Below, piece by piece: positions 21,866 to 34,869 of a DNA stretch of 64,000 nt; positions within the stretch are counted from its first letter, which is position 1, and each line of letters begins with the position of its first letter. Under the pieces are notes generated by a model. It did no database searches. It was not told where the DNA came from and saw nothing but the letters and a program-made list of their open reading frames with translations. A program made the position numbers and the translations under genes. The DNA comes from Jacaranda mimosifolia (taxonomy: Eukaryota; Streptophyta; Magnoliopsida; Lamiales; Bignoniaceae), in the NCBI GenBank assembly GCA_018894105.1, contig CM032119.1:20229246-20293245 (forward strand), given 5' to 3'.

Positions 21866-23500
21866 AAGCGAAAGCTCCATGTACTTGAGAGCCATCTTCT
21901 CAAGATGTCCTTCAAAGACCTTTTGCTTTTAAGGGTTTAGACAGTGGTTATGCTAAATTCTCTTCCGAGGCAACTTTATCCACTTAGTTGTCGCCTCTAT
22001 TAATTAATATCATATATCAAATAATAACACATTTACTATGTTCAGATCACCAATGAGATCTTGGCTCAAGTCCTAAGTTGTCTTCCAAAGATAACCGTGG
22101 GCTCATGTATGCTAGGCACTACATCCAACTCCTGAATAGAGTTTTTCATCCGAACACCTTTCTTTGCAGCTTCTGGAGCCGTAATATATATTCTGCCTCT
22201 GTGGTAGAGTTGGCCGTGGTGTCTTGTTTGGAACACTTCCAACTCACCGTGCCACCGTTGAGGCAAAATATGAATTCAGAAGTGAATTTTAGGTCATCTA
22301 CATCGGATTGGAAACCTGAATCCGAAAACCCCTTGAATTTTAATTCTCCATTGCTGTATACTAAAAACAAATCCTTAGTACTTCTCAAGTACTTAAAGAT
22401 TGCTTTAATGGCTATCCAGTGACTTTAATCGGGATTGGATTGGAATGTATTCGTAATATATTGCGAGTGTGCCACATCCGATCTCGTATATTGAACTGCA
22501 TACATTATACTCCTAATAGTGGAGGCATAAGATATGTGTGATATACTTTGCCTCTTGTTGTCAGTTTTAAGGGGCCACAGACTTGGAGAGATAAATGTTA
22601 TGTACCATAGGAAGGAATCCCCTCTTGGATTCTTTCATACTAAACCCCTTTAGTATCTTGTCAATGTATGGGGTTTGGGATAGCCTCAGCATTCTCCTAG
22701 ATCTATCTCTATAGATACATATTTTTAATATGTAGGATGCTTCTCCCAAATCCTTTTATGGAGAATTGAGTAGATAACCACATCTTAGTACACTCTAACA
22801 TTTCTTTCTCATTCTCAACGAGAAGAATGTCATCGACATAAAGCACAATAAATTGTATACTACTCCTATTAGCCTTTTGTACACACAAGGTTCATACACC
22901 TTTTTGATAAAGCTAAACGATTTGACTATTTTGTCAAAATGTATATTCCAACTTTGGGACACTTATTTGAGTCCATAAATGGATCTCTGGAGTTTGCAAA
23001 CCTTTTGCTCACTTCGCTTGGATGTAAAACCTTGTAGTTGCTTCATATAGATTTCTTCTTCAATGTCTCCATTAAGGAAAGCGGTTTTCACATCTATTTG
23101 AAATATCTCATAGTTATAATATGCGGCTATGGCAAGTAGAATTCGAATGGACTTAGGAATTGGGACCATGAAAAGGTTCCTCAAAATTAATACCGGGTCT
23201 TTGAGTGTAACCTTTAGCCAGTAGTCGCGCCATAAAAGTCAATACTTTTCCATTAACTCCTAGCGTTCGTCTATAGATCCGCTTGCAACCAATGGAAACT
23301 ATTCCCTTAGTTGGATCTACCAAAGTTCATTCTTTGTTGGAGTACATGGAGTCCATTTTGCATCTTTGGCATCAAGCCAATGTCCCGAATCTGTATCCAA
23401 CATAGCTTCTTCTTAGGTCTTTGAATCATTATCCGATTGGTCCGTCTCATGAAGAAATCTAAACTTTTTGGGTTGCTTCTTGATTCGGTCTGACCTTCTC
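21866..23500 (-). pseudogene. Element 3 reverse transcriptase and RNase H remnant
   Basis: Reverse transcriptase is open on the minus strand at 22963-23184, with PIPKSIRILLAIAAYYNYE and QIDVKTAFLNGDIEEEIYM, so motif A Asp is kept. YVDD is intact at 22829-22840. RNase H (22146-22388) keeps FSDSGFQSDVDD and TTEAEYI, that is the first Asp and the Glu. The segment that should read FCDNN (22061-22095) reads FGRQL and then goes out of frame because about 14 bp are missing. The same change is in element 1. Several frameshifts separate the pieces. Confidence 0.86.
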
Positions 23501-23559
23501 AGAGGTTATATGTAAGGCTCTTTGATATTTATTTGTTTCTATTGCTTGTGGGATTTTGA

Positions 23560-24870
23560 TGATCATCTTGAACTTCACCAAGTTCAACAATAAACTTTTT
23601 CTATCTTATAGAAATTCCTTTTCCAAAAAAGTGGCATTCCTCAAAACAAACACCTTTTATTTTGAGGGATCATATAAGTAATAACCCAAAGACTCTCTTA
23701 AGTATCCCAAAAACTTGCACAAGGTAGATCTACTATCCAACTTGTCTCCCACTAACCGTCTCACGTAGGGGGGACCCCTAAACCTTTTAAGTAATGATAC
23801 AAGGGTGCTCTGCCATACCACATCTCATGCGGCATCTTTGGCATCGATTTTTGAAGGTACTACACTTAGTAGCTTTGTTGTTGTCATTGAGGCGTATCCT
23901 CAAAAAGGATATAGGCATAGCAAAGAAGCTCATCATGGAACGTACCATGTCTAACAAGGTATGTTTTCTTCTCTCGGCTACTCCATTGTGTTGGGGTGTG
24001 CCAGGTGGAGTTTATTGAGGGAGAATCCCAGTATCCTTTAGATAATCCAAGAATTTGGTACCCAAGTATTCTCCTCCTCAATTCGATCGAAGAGCTTTAA
24101 TACTTAGCCTCAATTGCTTTTTCGGTTCATTCCTATACTCTTTGAACTTTTTAGAGGCTTCGAACTGGTACTTCATAAGATACACGTGTCTGAACCGACT
24201 ATAATCATTGGTGAATGTGATGAAGTAGGAATAGCCTCCTCTCCTACTAACTCTTAGTGACCCACAAACATCTATATGGATTAAATCCAAAGGACATGTG
24301 GAGCGCTTCGTTTGTCCTAAAAAAGGAGCTTTGGTCATTTTTCCCTTTAAACAAGATTCACAAGTAGTAAGTTTCTTAATACCACTAACATTTAGTTCTT
24401 TGAGAGCTTCTAACTTGCTCATCTTATTTTTAGAGATATGCCCAAGTCTTTGCATGTCATAACATGGCATTTTCCTGGATATCTAATTTTCTTACTTTGT
24501 TGAAAGTGCATTAGTGATGGTTGAGAATCCAATATGTACAATCCTTTGTTAAGTGTACCATAAGCAACTAAAGAACCTATTCTTTAATGCCTTCAATCTC
24601 CCGTTTGATATAGAAGGATCAAATCCTTTGCTATCCAAAACGGGAATTGAAATAATATTCTCAACAATACATGGTACATTGTAACAAAAGTCCAATACAA
24701 ATATGGAATTCTCTAAGTCTAACTTATTATAAATCTCCGGCTTTGGTCACAACTCTTGCTCCTTAGCCAAGGCGGTGGATCATATCCATATCACTTAGTT
24801 TTATTCTTCTTTCTTATTCTTTGCAACAACTTACAAAGATAAGAACTACATGCGATATCATATATTTGTG
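23560..24870 (-). pseudogene. Element 3 protease and integrase remnant
   Basis: Minus strand. The protease active-site segment reads YDIACSSYLCK (about 24800-24835) where relatives have FDTxCGSHLCN. GAG-pre-integrase and the integrase start are open at 24078-24470: LGHISKNKMSKLEALKELN, CESCLKGK, IHIDVCGSL. The second catalytic Asp is changed to Asn (LRSN) and the next Arg codon is TGA. The third block (GVAER type, about 23950-24010) is frameshifted. The C-terminal part (FVLRNATFLEKEF-like) is at about 23610-23680. Confidence 0.84.
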
Positions 24871-24949
24871 AGGAAGAATTTATCCTTAAATGCCCTTAAA
24901 TAAAGTACATACCCTTCTAAAAGGTTGCAAGGTATTCTTTGCTAAATCG

Positions 24950-25657
24950 CTTCCAATGGCCTATCTAGCCAAAGCAGAAACAAATAATATCGACTATATT
25001 CTTTATAATCTTTTTGACTTCTCCGAATGCCTTTATAGTTGTTTTCCCTTGGAGAAAGAACTTTTCTTTCTTTTGCCTCCCTTTCTAGCACCCCTAGGGT
25101 CCATAGACTTGGAGGAGCAAACAAGTGTCAAGGTTTACCCTTGTTATGGTAGTCTCTTTCTTAATCAACACTTTGATCAATAAAACTCGGCGAAGATGTG
25201 ATGATCAAATCCTTATGGAGATCATTTTCCATCACTATGTCCAAGTAGTAAAAAGCTTCTCCAAGCCTAATTATCTTTAGATCGCAGTCAATGACACATG
25301 ACGTCACATCCACCATAACTTGAAAAATCTCCTTTGACAACATAAACTTCTCATACCTTGTTTGCCTTACAACTCTTGTAAACTTTAACCAATGTACTAT
25401 TCATGTATCTTTTAGACTTTTAAAGTTCGTAGATGCCACCATGAGACTATGGGATAGAACGATCCTAAACCCAATTTGTGAACTCTTCACGTGTCTCTTG
25501 ATCTACTATAATCACCATGGGATTAGGAACACCTTGATATAGGACATATATTCACTTTCAAAAATCTAGAGCGCTTTTAAGGTTAAGTCAATCGTGAAAG
25601 TTAGGCTCGGTTGGTTTATTGATTTCCAAAATAACGTTGAGTAAAACATTAAGCCAT
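24950..25657 (-). pseudogene. Element 3 gag remnant
   Basis: Minus strand. ATG at 25657 followed after one codon by TAA. Gag blocks can be followed in mixed frames: IRLGEAFYYLDIVMENDLH at about 25220-25285 and the Ser/Lys linker at about 25060-25110. The CCHC knuckle region (about 24955-24995) reads FLLWLDRPLEAI, so the zinc ligands are lost. More decayed than the other gags. Confidence 0.78.
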
Positions 25658-27625
25658 TCTTGAGATTTCACAAATCCTCAAAGGCGAAAAAGAGAATAAG
25701 CATGCGATTGAATTTTGATATTGAAAACATGTTCATGGTGTTTCAAGCATATTTTTCTCCCACTATTTTATCAAATTCTTCACCCTCAAGAAGAATGCGG
25801 GAAATCTTATTTCCTAGTGAGAATCAAGACCCTAAAGACTTGCAAGTGGACCTCCGTGATTGGATGTACATCCACAAACAATCCAAAGGTAAGCAATTTT
25901 TGCTAATTGCATCTCATGCAACTCTTGATATATTTTACCTCACCTTTTCATGTAGATCCCCTGTAAGGACGACCTCTACATTACTTGAAGTTAAGTCGAA
26001 CCTACCCATCAAGCTTTAATTCAAGACAGGCACCACAACATCCGCCGTGATTGAGTGTATAATGTGTGGGCATTCTCAAATCAAAGGTGCATCTCATGCT
26101 ATGTATATGGTCACAACTTTCCACCTAAGAGTGACCCCCGTGACTGGATGTATATCACACAAAGATGGTAGCATCGATATGCCACATACTATTGGTAGAA
26201 GACATGGATTAATTAAAACTTTTTTAATTTATATCCATTTTGACTTAATATTTTATAAGCACTTAGACATTCTAAGTGGAGGGTTTTTGCTTGCAAAGAT
26301 CTCATCATTTGTATTTTCTTATTTAGGTTTTCTATATTCTAGCCATGCATCTCATACATCAATAGGATATGAAAAGCATAAATAAGTAAATGAGCCTATT
26401 ATGCTCCTTGGGTGGGATGACCATGAGCCTAACTAAGTGGTGCACGTAGAGCCATAGGTGCACCACCTAGTTGATTTTAAGTGAGTTGATTAAATCCAGC
26501 TATTAGATGAGTGTATCCCATATATTCATGGGTCTTCAAAAGTCTATATGCCTCCAATGGCCTCCTTTGTTCCATGTAACATTTACATGAGAAAAAAAAT
26601 CCTTACTCCTACTGATTCTACTCTCATAACATTTAAAATGTAGAAATTAAAAGCCATACAACCCTCAATTTAATACAACCATTTTCAACAACTTGACACA
26701 AATAAAATCAACATTAAAGGCTTATGATCATCTCCATTCATTTATCATCCATTCAATATTTAAATGAATAATAACTAAATCAAGAATTGGCATTCAATTC
26801 GAACAATTAAATATTTATCTTATAAACAAATAATTGGTCAAGCATATCTTTTGTGCAATAAGTAGGAGATTAACTTTAACAAGTTTTAAAAGCAATAAAA
26901 AATGTCAAACATAATTTTGAGAACTTGCATAACACTTGTGCATATATTATGTGTGAAATAAAATATTTTTTGTCACTAAAGGAACACAAAAATTGGTCAA
27001 AACCCATCCAACTCGAAACTGGGCGATACTGCCCCAACCCAGCCGCATGGCCTAGTAGCAAGTGTGCACGCTACCTAGCCAGTGCCTGGCCGGGCATGGC
27101 AGCTTACCCTATTTTTGGGTTTGGACCAAGTCAACTCATTTTTTGTTCAACTTTTGTGCACAAAAATTTTTAGTACACCTCCTAAACATTAAAACACATA
27201 TTATAGATGGAATTTCAGATCTAAAACACTTTTTAAAATCAAAATTTCAAGTGCTCAAATATGTTTTAAAAATAAGTTCAAGTGAAAATCAAATTCTCCA
27301 AAAATCTCCAACAAAACTCCAATCATATTGGATCCAAAAATGACCACAACTATTTTAGTCAATCATCAATATACTATATCAACATATAACATCACTTAAT
27401 GCTAAATCAACATTCAACATTAGAAGCTATGAATTAAAACATACTAATTACATGAATTAACACTTAAAATACTTAATAGCATGCTTTCAATTCATCAATT
27501 AAAGAGCCACACCCAACATCATCCAAACACTCCAATCCATCATATGAATAGATAATTTGGTGTTTTCGATAAATCCATCACATAAATCAATCAATAAAAA
27601 AAAACCCAAATCTAAGCATGAATTA
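25658..27625 (-). other. Element 3 leader, non-coding
   Basis: About 1.97 kb between primer site and gag on the minus strand. It matches the leaders of elements 2, 4 and 5, including the G-rich repeats (C-rich on the plus strand, for example CCCCCGTGACTGG at about 26128), the GC-rich patch (27000-27115) and a pyrimidine tract before gag (CTCTTTTTCGCC at about 25685-25696, minus), with the TTGTAG changed to TTTGAG. Confidence 0.72.
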
Positions 27626-27638
27626 GGCTTTGATACCA
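27626..27638 (-). other. Element 3 primer binding site
   Basis: TGGTATCAAAGCC on the minus strand, one base from the usual TGGTATCAGAGCC, next to the LTR end CTTTCA. Confidence 0.85.
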
Positions 27639-27640
27639 CT

Positions 27641-29298
27641 TGAAAGCAAGGCACTAGGATCCAATAATAAAACTTCAAAAGCTTAAATAAATTAGTGTTT
27701 ACAAGCAACCAAGGATCTAAACATTCTTTAGGATTTAGATTTGGTTGAAGAGTTACCTTAAGATCTTAAATCTAAAGGTAGATTAAAGAACTCCTTCTTC
27801 AAATAGAATATGCCAGACAGTGGCGTAGCTGGAAGCGAGATATTTTTGACCATTTCAAAACTCTCAAAAAATGATGAACAAATTCCAATAGATGATCAAC
27901 ACATTGAAGAAGCTTCTAGAACAAATTTTAGCTTGAAACTCCTCCTGGATTTCCTGGAATAAAATCGACAAGAGACTACTCCTGCAGGTGGATCTCCAAA
28001 GGCCTAGCAAACCATTTGTTTTGTCTCTATCGAAATGATCCACACACCAATTGAATTTTCAATCACTCCTCATAATTAGCTGGAGATTGAGAGGAGAGAT
28101 AAGAGGTAATGGCCCATTTTTGGGGATGGAGAAGAAAAGAAAGGTAAACTTTAACACATGGGTGAACACCTTGAAAATGGAGGGAAAAAGTGAGAATCTA
28201 ATTCTTTACTTGAATCATGTGTTATTTGCCCGCCCTCACCTCCATATCTATATACAGCGGGAGGAGGGCGGACCGCCACATGCTTGCAAATTCAAATCTA
28301 ATTTGAATTTGTGTGCATTTCAATTATATTTTAAATTAGTTAAATGCTACGCTGAAATGATCATATCATTTGAATTTTCCCTCCGAAATATATATTATTC
28401 TCATTAATTAAATAAAATACTTTAATTTAATTAATTAACCTTTGACTTAACACTTAAGTCAACAAGTTTAACTCTTTAAGTTTAATTTAGTTAACTTAAC
28501 TCTTTAAGCTAACTTGACCAATTGATGGTCACATGACACCAAATAATTAACTCTTTAATTATTGGTCTAATTTAACTCTTAAATTAGTTGATCAATTTAA
28601 CACTTAAATTAATCAAGCCAAGTGACATCAATTTTTGGTCACCTCAAAAATCGGCTACTATAGAGTGAATTTTCTAACATTTAAAAAGTTCCTCCAAGAC
28701 ATAGGAAATGCAATTGAATTTTGTGTGTAACCCGATAGGTTCTGCCATTCATTGGATATGGACTCACAATTCCTTGTGACTTTTGAATATCATATCTTCA
28801 TTTTAGTTTAAACTCCTTTAAAGAAAATCGACTCAATTTAATTAATCTCCGTTAATTGAAGAGTACCCAATCTTCATGGTCGATATCCAACCTCAAGCTC
28901 ATGGAGCCCAACTAATTGGCCGAAATGAATGCTTTTGGAGAGCCATTATTGATCTATGCTTACCATGCAAACACGGTCCTTCCGTCTCCTATCTCCCAAA
29001 ATAGACCTAGGGCAAGATATTTGCCGACTCCCTAATAACCTCAATATTATATCTCTATTCTCAATATTCGAATCCATTTTGTGACTTCATCTTTGGAAAA
29101 CTCATTTTCCAAATTATCACACCACTTTACGCAATGATTTTTTGGAATCGATCATTATAGATTACATAGGAGATGCACTCACCTTTCACAAAAGCAAGGA
29201 GTTGGATTCCATCTTGGATCTCACAAACCTCCATGTATCTGAAGAATATCATTCAATGAAGATTTTTTTTACAAGGTAATAGTTTTACAAGGCCAATT
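27641..29298 (-). repeat. Element 3 5' LTR, type A, two deletions
   Basis: Minus-strand LTR of 1658 bp. The first ~21 bp at the LTR start are missing, since it begins AATTGGCCTTGTAAAAC at 29298. About 0.5 kb near the start is deleted at 29234-29238, where CATGGAGGTTTGTGAG abuts the GATATTCTTCAG segment. TATA (TATATA, 28249-28254, minus) and donor-like AAG/GTAACT (27754-27759, minus) are present. Confidence 0.85.
28249..28254 (-). promoter_or_regulatory. LTR TATA box
   Basis: TATATA on the minus strand at the conserved LTR position. Confidence 0.5.
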
Positions 29299-29361
29299 CA
29301 TCACATGAATCAATCATCCAAAAATCCAAATTAAAACATGAATTTAAGCTCCAATACCACT
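29299..29361 (-). mobile_element. Element 6 scrap: primer site and leader start
   Basis: Minus strand, directly after the LTR end at 29362: TGGTATTGGAGC (29348-29359), a two-base variant of the primer site, then 'ttaaattcatg...gattgattcatgtgatg' as in other leaders. It is cut at 29299 by the truncated start of element 3. Confidence 0.75.
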
Positions 29362-30697
29362 TGAAGGATGCTGTGAGCCAAGGATCTAATTGTAAAATAC
29401 TTAATAATTGAAATCTAACTTGATCACACCTCCTTACGGATCTAATCCATTCCATTAAAGTGAATTTAGGTCAGAAAATTACCTTAATAGTAACATCCAA
29501 TTGAAAATAGTGAAGAGATGCTTGAACTCCTTCAATGCAGTCTCCACTGACACACCAGATTGTGGACAACGTTTTCCCAACCAAAACTCATCGAAATAGA
29601 CTAAAATTTGAACTATAAATCACCAACACCTTGATGAAGCTACAGTAAAAGTTTCAGCCAAATCAAAAAATTCCAAAGTGCTTCCAGAAACAGCTCCAAT
29701 TTACTACCCAAACAAAGGATCTCCAAAAGGCTAGCAATCCAATTGTTTTGCCTCTTATGATAAGATCCATACATGAATGGACATTCCAAATCTCTTCTAT
29801 GTTAGCCAGAAAATATGGAAGAGATTAAGGTATGAAGTGGTTGAAATTTGGTGGTAGGGAATGAAGAAAATGTGAAGCTTCAACACATGATGGAACACAT
29901 GGAAAATTGGAGGAAAATGGAGAATCTAACAATCAGGTCTAAAATACTAGTGTAAATCACATGCTTGGCTGGCCAACCTCTATATCTATATATAGATGGA
30001 GGGAAGGTGTGATGCTTAGGTGGCATAACACCTCCCTCATGGTTGGCGCTAACTTGCTAGCCAACTTGCAAGCAAGTTGCATGTGAATTTAAGTTGCATT
30101 TGAATTTTATTTGGAATCTTCATTTCTTCACATGAAATGTCATCCAAATAAATTCTAAATGCACTCCAATTGAATATTTCACTTGAATTTTCCCTCCAAA
30201 ATTGATTCTTCATTTTAATTAAATTAATTACTTTAATTTAATTAATTAACATTTAACTTAACTCTCAAGCCAATTAGCTTAACTCTTTAAGCTAGCTTGA
30301 CCAATTGATAGCCATGTGGCATCAATTAAATTAACTCCTTAATTTACTTAGTCTAATTTAACTCAATAAATTATTTAGATCAATTTAATAATTAAATTGA
30401 TCAAGCCAACGTGACCAAAAATTGTGTCAATCCACCTACTTCAAAAATTGGTCATGGTAGAAATTTTCAAACTCTTAGAAAATTCCTCTTCATCAAGTAG
30501 GATTTCCAATTAGCTTTTATGTGTGAGCTATTAGTTTCTATCATTCATTGGACATGGGCTCGCAACTGTTGTAATTTGTTGAATATCAAATATTCACATT
30601 AGTCTGAACTCCTTTAAACTAATGACTCAATTCAATTAATCTCATTAATTGAAGAGTACTGAATCTCCATGGTCGATATCCAACCTCAACCTCAAGT
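29362..30697 (-). repeat. Element 6 LTR, truncated
   Basis: Minus-strand LTR from its end (CATCCTTCA at 29362, minus) to the middle of U3 at about 30697, where it meets plus-strand leader sequence of element 4. TATA box 29987-29994 (minus), donor-like AAG/GTAATT (29480-29485, minus). Wording is closer to type B. Its missing start may be the 33-bp scrap at 38660-38692. Confidence 0.82.
29987..29994 (-). promoter_or_regulatory. LTR TATA box
   Basis: TATATATA on the minus strand within CTATATATAGATGG. Confidence 0.55.
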
Positions 30698-32555
30698 TTG
30701 AACTCCTTTGGATGATGTTGTATGTGGCTTCTTTGATTGATGAATTGAAAGCATGCTAATGTGTGTTTTAAGTGTTAATTCATGTGATTAGTATGTTTTA
30801 ATTCATTATTGCTAATGTTGAATTTTGATTTGGCATTAGTTGATGTTATATTTTGATATAGCATGTTAATTTTGGCCTTAAGGTGTTTCGATAATTTTTG
30901 GACCCAATTTGATTGGAGTTAATTGGAGATTTTTGAAGAATGTGATTCTGACTTAAACTTGATTTTTTAAGCATGATTGAGCACTAGAAATTTCATTTTT
31001 AAAAGGTGTTTTAGATCTAAAATTTCATCTATAATGTGTGATTTAGTGTTTAGGAGGTGTCCTAAATGTTTTGGTTCACAAAAGTTGAGCCTAAAATCAC
31101 TTGACTCTGTTATAGCTCAAAAATAGAGACTGCTGCCAACCATTGCCGGGCATTGGCCTCCTGATCTACGCCTAGGTTGTACCGATAGTGGCTGTTTTGA
31201 GTTGAGGCACGTTTTGAGTATTATTTTGTGTTCCTTTAGTGACCAAAAGTGTTCTATATCATACCTAATAGATACACAAGTGTTGTGCAAGTTCTCAAAA
31301 TTATGTTTGACATTTTTAATTGCTTTTAAAATCATGTTAAAGTTGATCTCCAATTGTTGCAAAAATATGATGCATTAATGTTATGCTTATTTTTGCTTGA
31401 CCAATTAATTATTTATGAGATAAGGATTTAATTGTTGGAATTGAATATCAATTCTTGATTTATTTATTGTTCATTTAATTGTTGAGTAGATGATGAATGA
31501 ATGGGGATGATCATGAGCCTTTAATATTGATTTTATTTGTTTCAAGCTGTTGAAATAGGTTGTATTAAATTGGGGCTTGCTTGCCTCTTTATTTCCACCT
31601 TGTAAATATTATGAGAGTAGAATCACTAGGAGTGAGGATTTCCTATTCATGTAATTGTTGCATAAAGCAATGGAGACCTTTGGAGGCATGAAGACCCATG
31701 AATGTATGGGATACACTCTTGTAATAGCTAGATTTAGTCAACCCACTGAAAATCAACTAGGTGGTGCACCACTTGGTTAAGGGTCATAGTCATCCCACCC
31801 TAGGAGCATGCTATGCGCATTTACTTATTTATGCTTTCCATATCCTATTGATGTATGAGATGCATGTTTAGGATATAGAAAACCTAAATAAGAAGATAAA
31901 ATTGGTGAGATCTTGGCAAGCAAAAAAATCTCTCCACTTAGAATGTCTAAGTGCTTCCAAAATATAAAGGCAATATGGATACAAATTAAAAAGAGTTTTA
32001 ATTAATCTGTGCCTTCTACCAATATTATATGACATGACGATGCTACCATCTTTGTGTGATGGCATTTGGTTATGGGGGTCACACTTAGATTGAAAGCTGT
32101 GACCATATACTTAGCATATGATGCACCTTTAATTTGAGGCTTACTATGCATTGGCATCGGCCACCGGGATGTCATGGAGCAGTCTCAAATCAAAGTTTGA
32201 TTAGTAGGTCTGACTTAACACCTAGTAATGTAGAGGTCGTTCGGTTATGGGGATCTGTATGAAAAGTGAGGCAAAATATATCAAGAGTTCCATATGATGT
32301 AATTAACAAAAGTTGCTTACCTTTCAATTGTTCGTGGATGGCACTTGTCACGAGGGTCCATTTACAAGTCCATAGGGTCTTAATTCTCACTATGATTTCC
32401 CGAATTCTTCTAAGGAGTAAAGAATTTCATAAAATAGTGGGAGAAAAATGTGCTTGAAAGACCATGAACATGTTTTCAAATATCAAATATTCAATCATAT
32501 GCTTATATTCTCTTTTATCATTTTTTTGTAGATCTTTGAAATCTTCAAACTCAAA
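30698..32555 (+). other. Element 4 leader, non-coding
   Basis: Same leader as in element 2. It holds the 'ggtcatttttgg' type AT-rich first part, the GC-rich patch (31135-31200), 'gaatggggatgatcatgagcc' (31500), and G-rich repeats (TTGGTTATGGGGGTCAC at about 32067). It ends with a T-rich tract and TTTTTTTGTAG (AG 32530-32531), 25 bases before gag. Confidence 0.72.
32530..32531 (+). other. Candidate 3' splice site before gag (element 4)
   Basis: TTCTCTTTTATCATTTTTTTGTAG, the same position relative to gag as in elements 2 and 5. Confidence 0.4.
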
Positions 32556-33352
32556 ATGGCTAAGAATCCACTCAATGCAATTTTGGAAACCAATAAACTA
32601 TCTGGGCCTAACTTCTATGATTGGTTGGGAAACCTCAAGATAATTTTTGATTTCAAAAAGAGGAGTTATGTCCTTGATCAAAGTCCACCGAACACTATTG
32701 GTGATGATGCTACCATGAAGCTCGTGAATTGTTCACGAAGTTTGTGGATGATGATCTATAAACAAGGTGTCTCATGATGGCTTCTATGACCAATGAACTC
32801 TGAAAGACTCATGAGCATATGAAACATGCTAGCGAGATCTACATACACCTACAAGATTTGTATGGTGTCCAAACTAGACACGAAAGGTTCACTTTGTCTA
32901 GGGAGTTCTTTAGGTCTACAATGATATAGGGCTTACGTATCAATGATCAGTAGGTCAAGATGATTGGACTCATAGAGAAGCTTGGACAATTGGATGTGAT
33001 CATAGACAATGACCTCTATAGAGATTTAATCTTACAATCATTGCCAAGCTCGTTCGACCAATTCGTTATGAACTTTAATATGTCCAAGCAAAAAGTGACA
33101 ATTAATGAATTGGTTAACATGCTAGTGACTACCAAGGGGGAGATAAAAAAGTATAAGCCTTTTATGCTTGCATCCTCCTCCAAGTCTAAGGGCCCTAAGG
33201 GTCCTAGAAAGGGAGATAAGAAGAAGAAAAGTTTTTCCTCAAAAGGGAAGCAACCCTTGAAAAATTTGGTGGAAATTAAGAAGAAAAAGGAGGCTAAAAC
33301 TGATGCCATATGTTTCCATTGTGGCAAGAAAGGGCATTGGAGAAGAAATTGA
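32556..33352 (+). pseudogene. Element 4 gag remnant
   Basis: ATG at 32556 (MAKNPLNAILETNKLSGPNF). The frame is open to 32777, then shifted by small indels near 32700-32720. A second open frame at 32960-33352 carries MIGLIEKLGQLDVIIDNDLY, NFNMSKQKVTINELVNMLV, a Ser/Lys linker and the knuckle CFHCGKKGHWRRN. The last zinc Cys is a TGA stop (33350-33352). Of the gags here this one is second in preservation. Confidence 0.87.
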
Positions 33353-33399
33353 AAAGCTTACCTTGCAACCCTTGAAAAGGGTATGTACTTTATCAAAGT

Positions 33400-34760
33400 G
33401 CACTTGACGATTATTTCTTCCTCATAGGTATTTGATACCATGTGTGGTTCTCATCTTTGTAATTCGCTACAGGGGATGGAAAGAATAAAAAGTCTCAATG
33501 AAGGGGATATGATCCTCCGCTTAGGAAATGGAGCAAAAGTTGCCGCCATGGTCCAAGGTATCATCAAGTTAGACTTCAGGAATTCTATGATTGTACTTGA
33601 TCATGTTTTTATGTCTTGAATCTTATGAAGAATATTATTTTGATTCCCGAATTTGATAATGAAGGATATGTTTTTTCTACATCTAAAGGAAAATTGAAAA
33701 CATTAAAGAATGATTCTTTAATTGCACAAGGTACATTAAACAATGGATTGTACATACTTGACTCTCAACCTTCATTAATGCATATTCAAGCAAGTAAAAA
33801 AAAATTAGATATCCAAGAAGATGCCATTCTATGGCATGCTAGACTTGGACATATCTCTAAAAATAGGATGAGAAAGTTAGAAGCTCTCAAAGCACTAGAT
33901 GTTACAGGCATTGAGGATCTTCCTACTTGTAAATCTTATTTGAATGAAAAATGACCAAAGCTCCTTTTGTAGGACAATCAGAGTGAACCAAAAATCCTCT
34001 GGATTTGATCCATGCGGATGTATGTGGCCAATTAAGAGTTAATGCGAGAGGAGACTATTCTTACTTCATTACCTTCACCAATGATCATACTCGATTTGGA
34101 CACGTGTATCTTATGAAGTACAAACTAAAGCCTCTGAAATGTTCAAAGTGCATAAGAATGAAGTAAAAAAGTAAAAGTGACTTAGTACTAAATCTTTTCA
34201 TTCAGATCGAGGGAGAGAATACTTAAGTACCAAATTCTTGGATTATCTAAAAAAGAATGGGATTCTCTTTTAATGGACTCTACTTAACACATCCCAACAC
34301 AATAGAGTAGCCGAGAAGAAAAACTGTACCTTATTGGACATAGTGCATTCCATGATGTACTTTTTTGATATACCTGTATTCTTTTGGAAATACGCCTTAC
34401 ACACAGTAGTGAGGATACTAAATATAGTACCCTCAAAGTTGGTGCCAAAAACATCGCATGAGATGTAGTATGGCAAAGCATCGTCTTACAATTATCTAAG
34501 GTTTTGGAGGTCTCCTACTTACATCAAGTTGTTAGTATGAGACATGTTAGATAGTAGATCCACCTTGTGCAAGTTTGTGGGATACTCAAGAGAGTCTTTG
34601 GGTTATTACTTTTATGATCCCTCTGAACAAAAGGTGTTTGTTTTGAGGAATGCCCATTTTTTGGAAAAGAAATTTCTATTTGATAGAAATGGTGTTGTTA
34701 TTGAACTTAATGAAATTCAAAATGATCAACAAATCACACAAGAAGTGGAAATAACATAGC
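33400..34760 (+). pseudogene. Element 4 protease and integrase remnant
   Basis: Protease site reads FDTMCGSHLCNSLQGME (from 33431). GAG-pre-integrase is open at 33616-33954 (ILWHARLGHISKNRMRK). The zinc-site CESCLK reads CKSYLN (C to Y). Integrase blocks are spread over frames: IHADVCGQL (about 34006), FHSDRGREYLS (about 34197-34228) and VAEKKNCTLLDIVHSMM (about 34306-34355). The C-terminal part is open at 34544-34759 (GYSRESLGYYFYDPSEQKVF, FLFDRN). Confidence 0.84.
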
Positions 34761-34869
34761 ATCAAGAGCCTTACATACAACCTCTAAGAAGGTTGGGCTA
34801 AATCAAGAAACAACCCGAAAGGTTCGGATTCCTTTAGGAGATATGCCAATCGAATAGCGATCTCCTATA

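Larger units (their letters stand above)
21849..29298 (-). mobile_element. Copia element 3 (minus), internal region and 5' LTR
   Basis: Internal region 21849-27640 on the minus strand: RNase H, reverse transcriptase, integrase, protease, gag, leader and primer site, reading right to left. The 5' LTR is 27641-29298. Its 3' LTR is the split LTR at 21805-21848 plus 7159-9378. All reading frames are broken. It shares with element 1 a rearranged protease start and a shortened RNase H segment. Confidence 0.9.

Noticed and set aside
22078..22422. 114-codon plus-strand open frame
   Set aside because: Antisense of RNase H in element 3. The matching antisense frames in elements 2 (16948-17283) and 5 (57462-57806) have the same wording, as expected from the coding strand.
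25660..26019. 119-codon plus-strand open frame
   Set aside because: It is the antisense of the conserved leader just upstream of the element 3 gag. Similar frames occur opposite the leaders of other copies (for example 13270-13563 and 54003-54197, minus). No independent coding sign.
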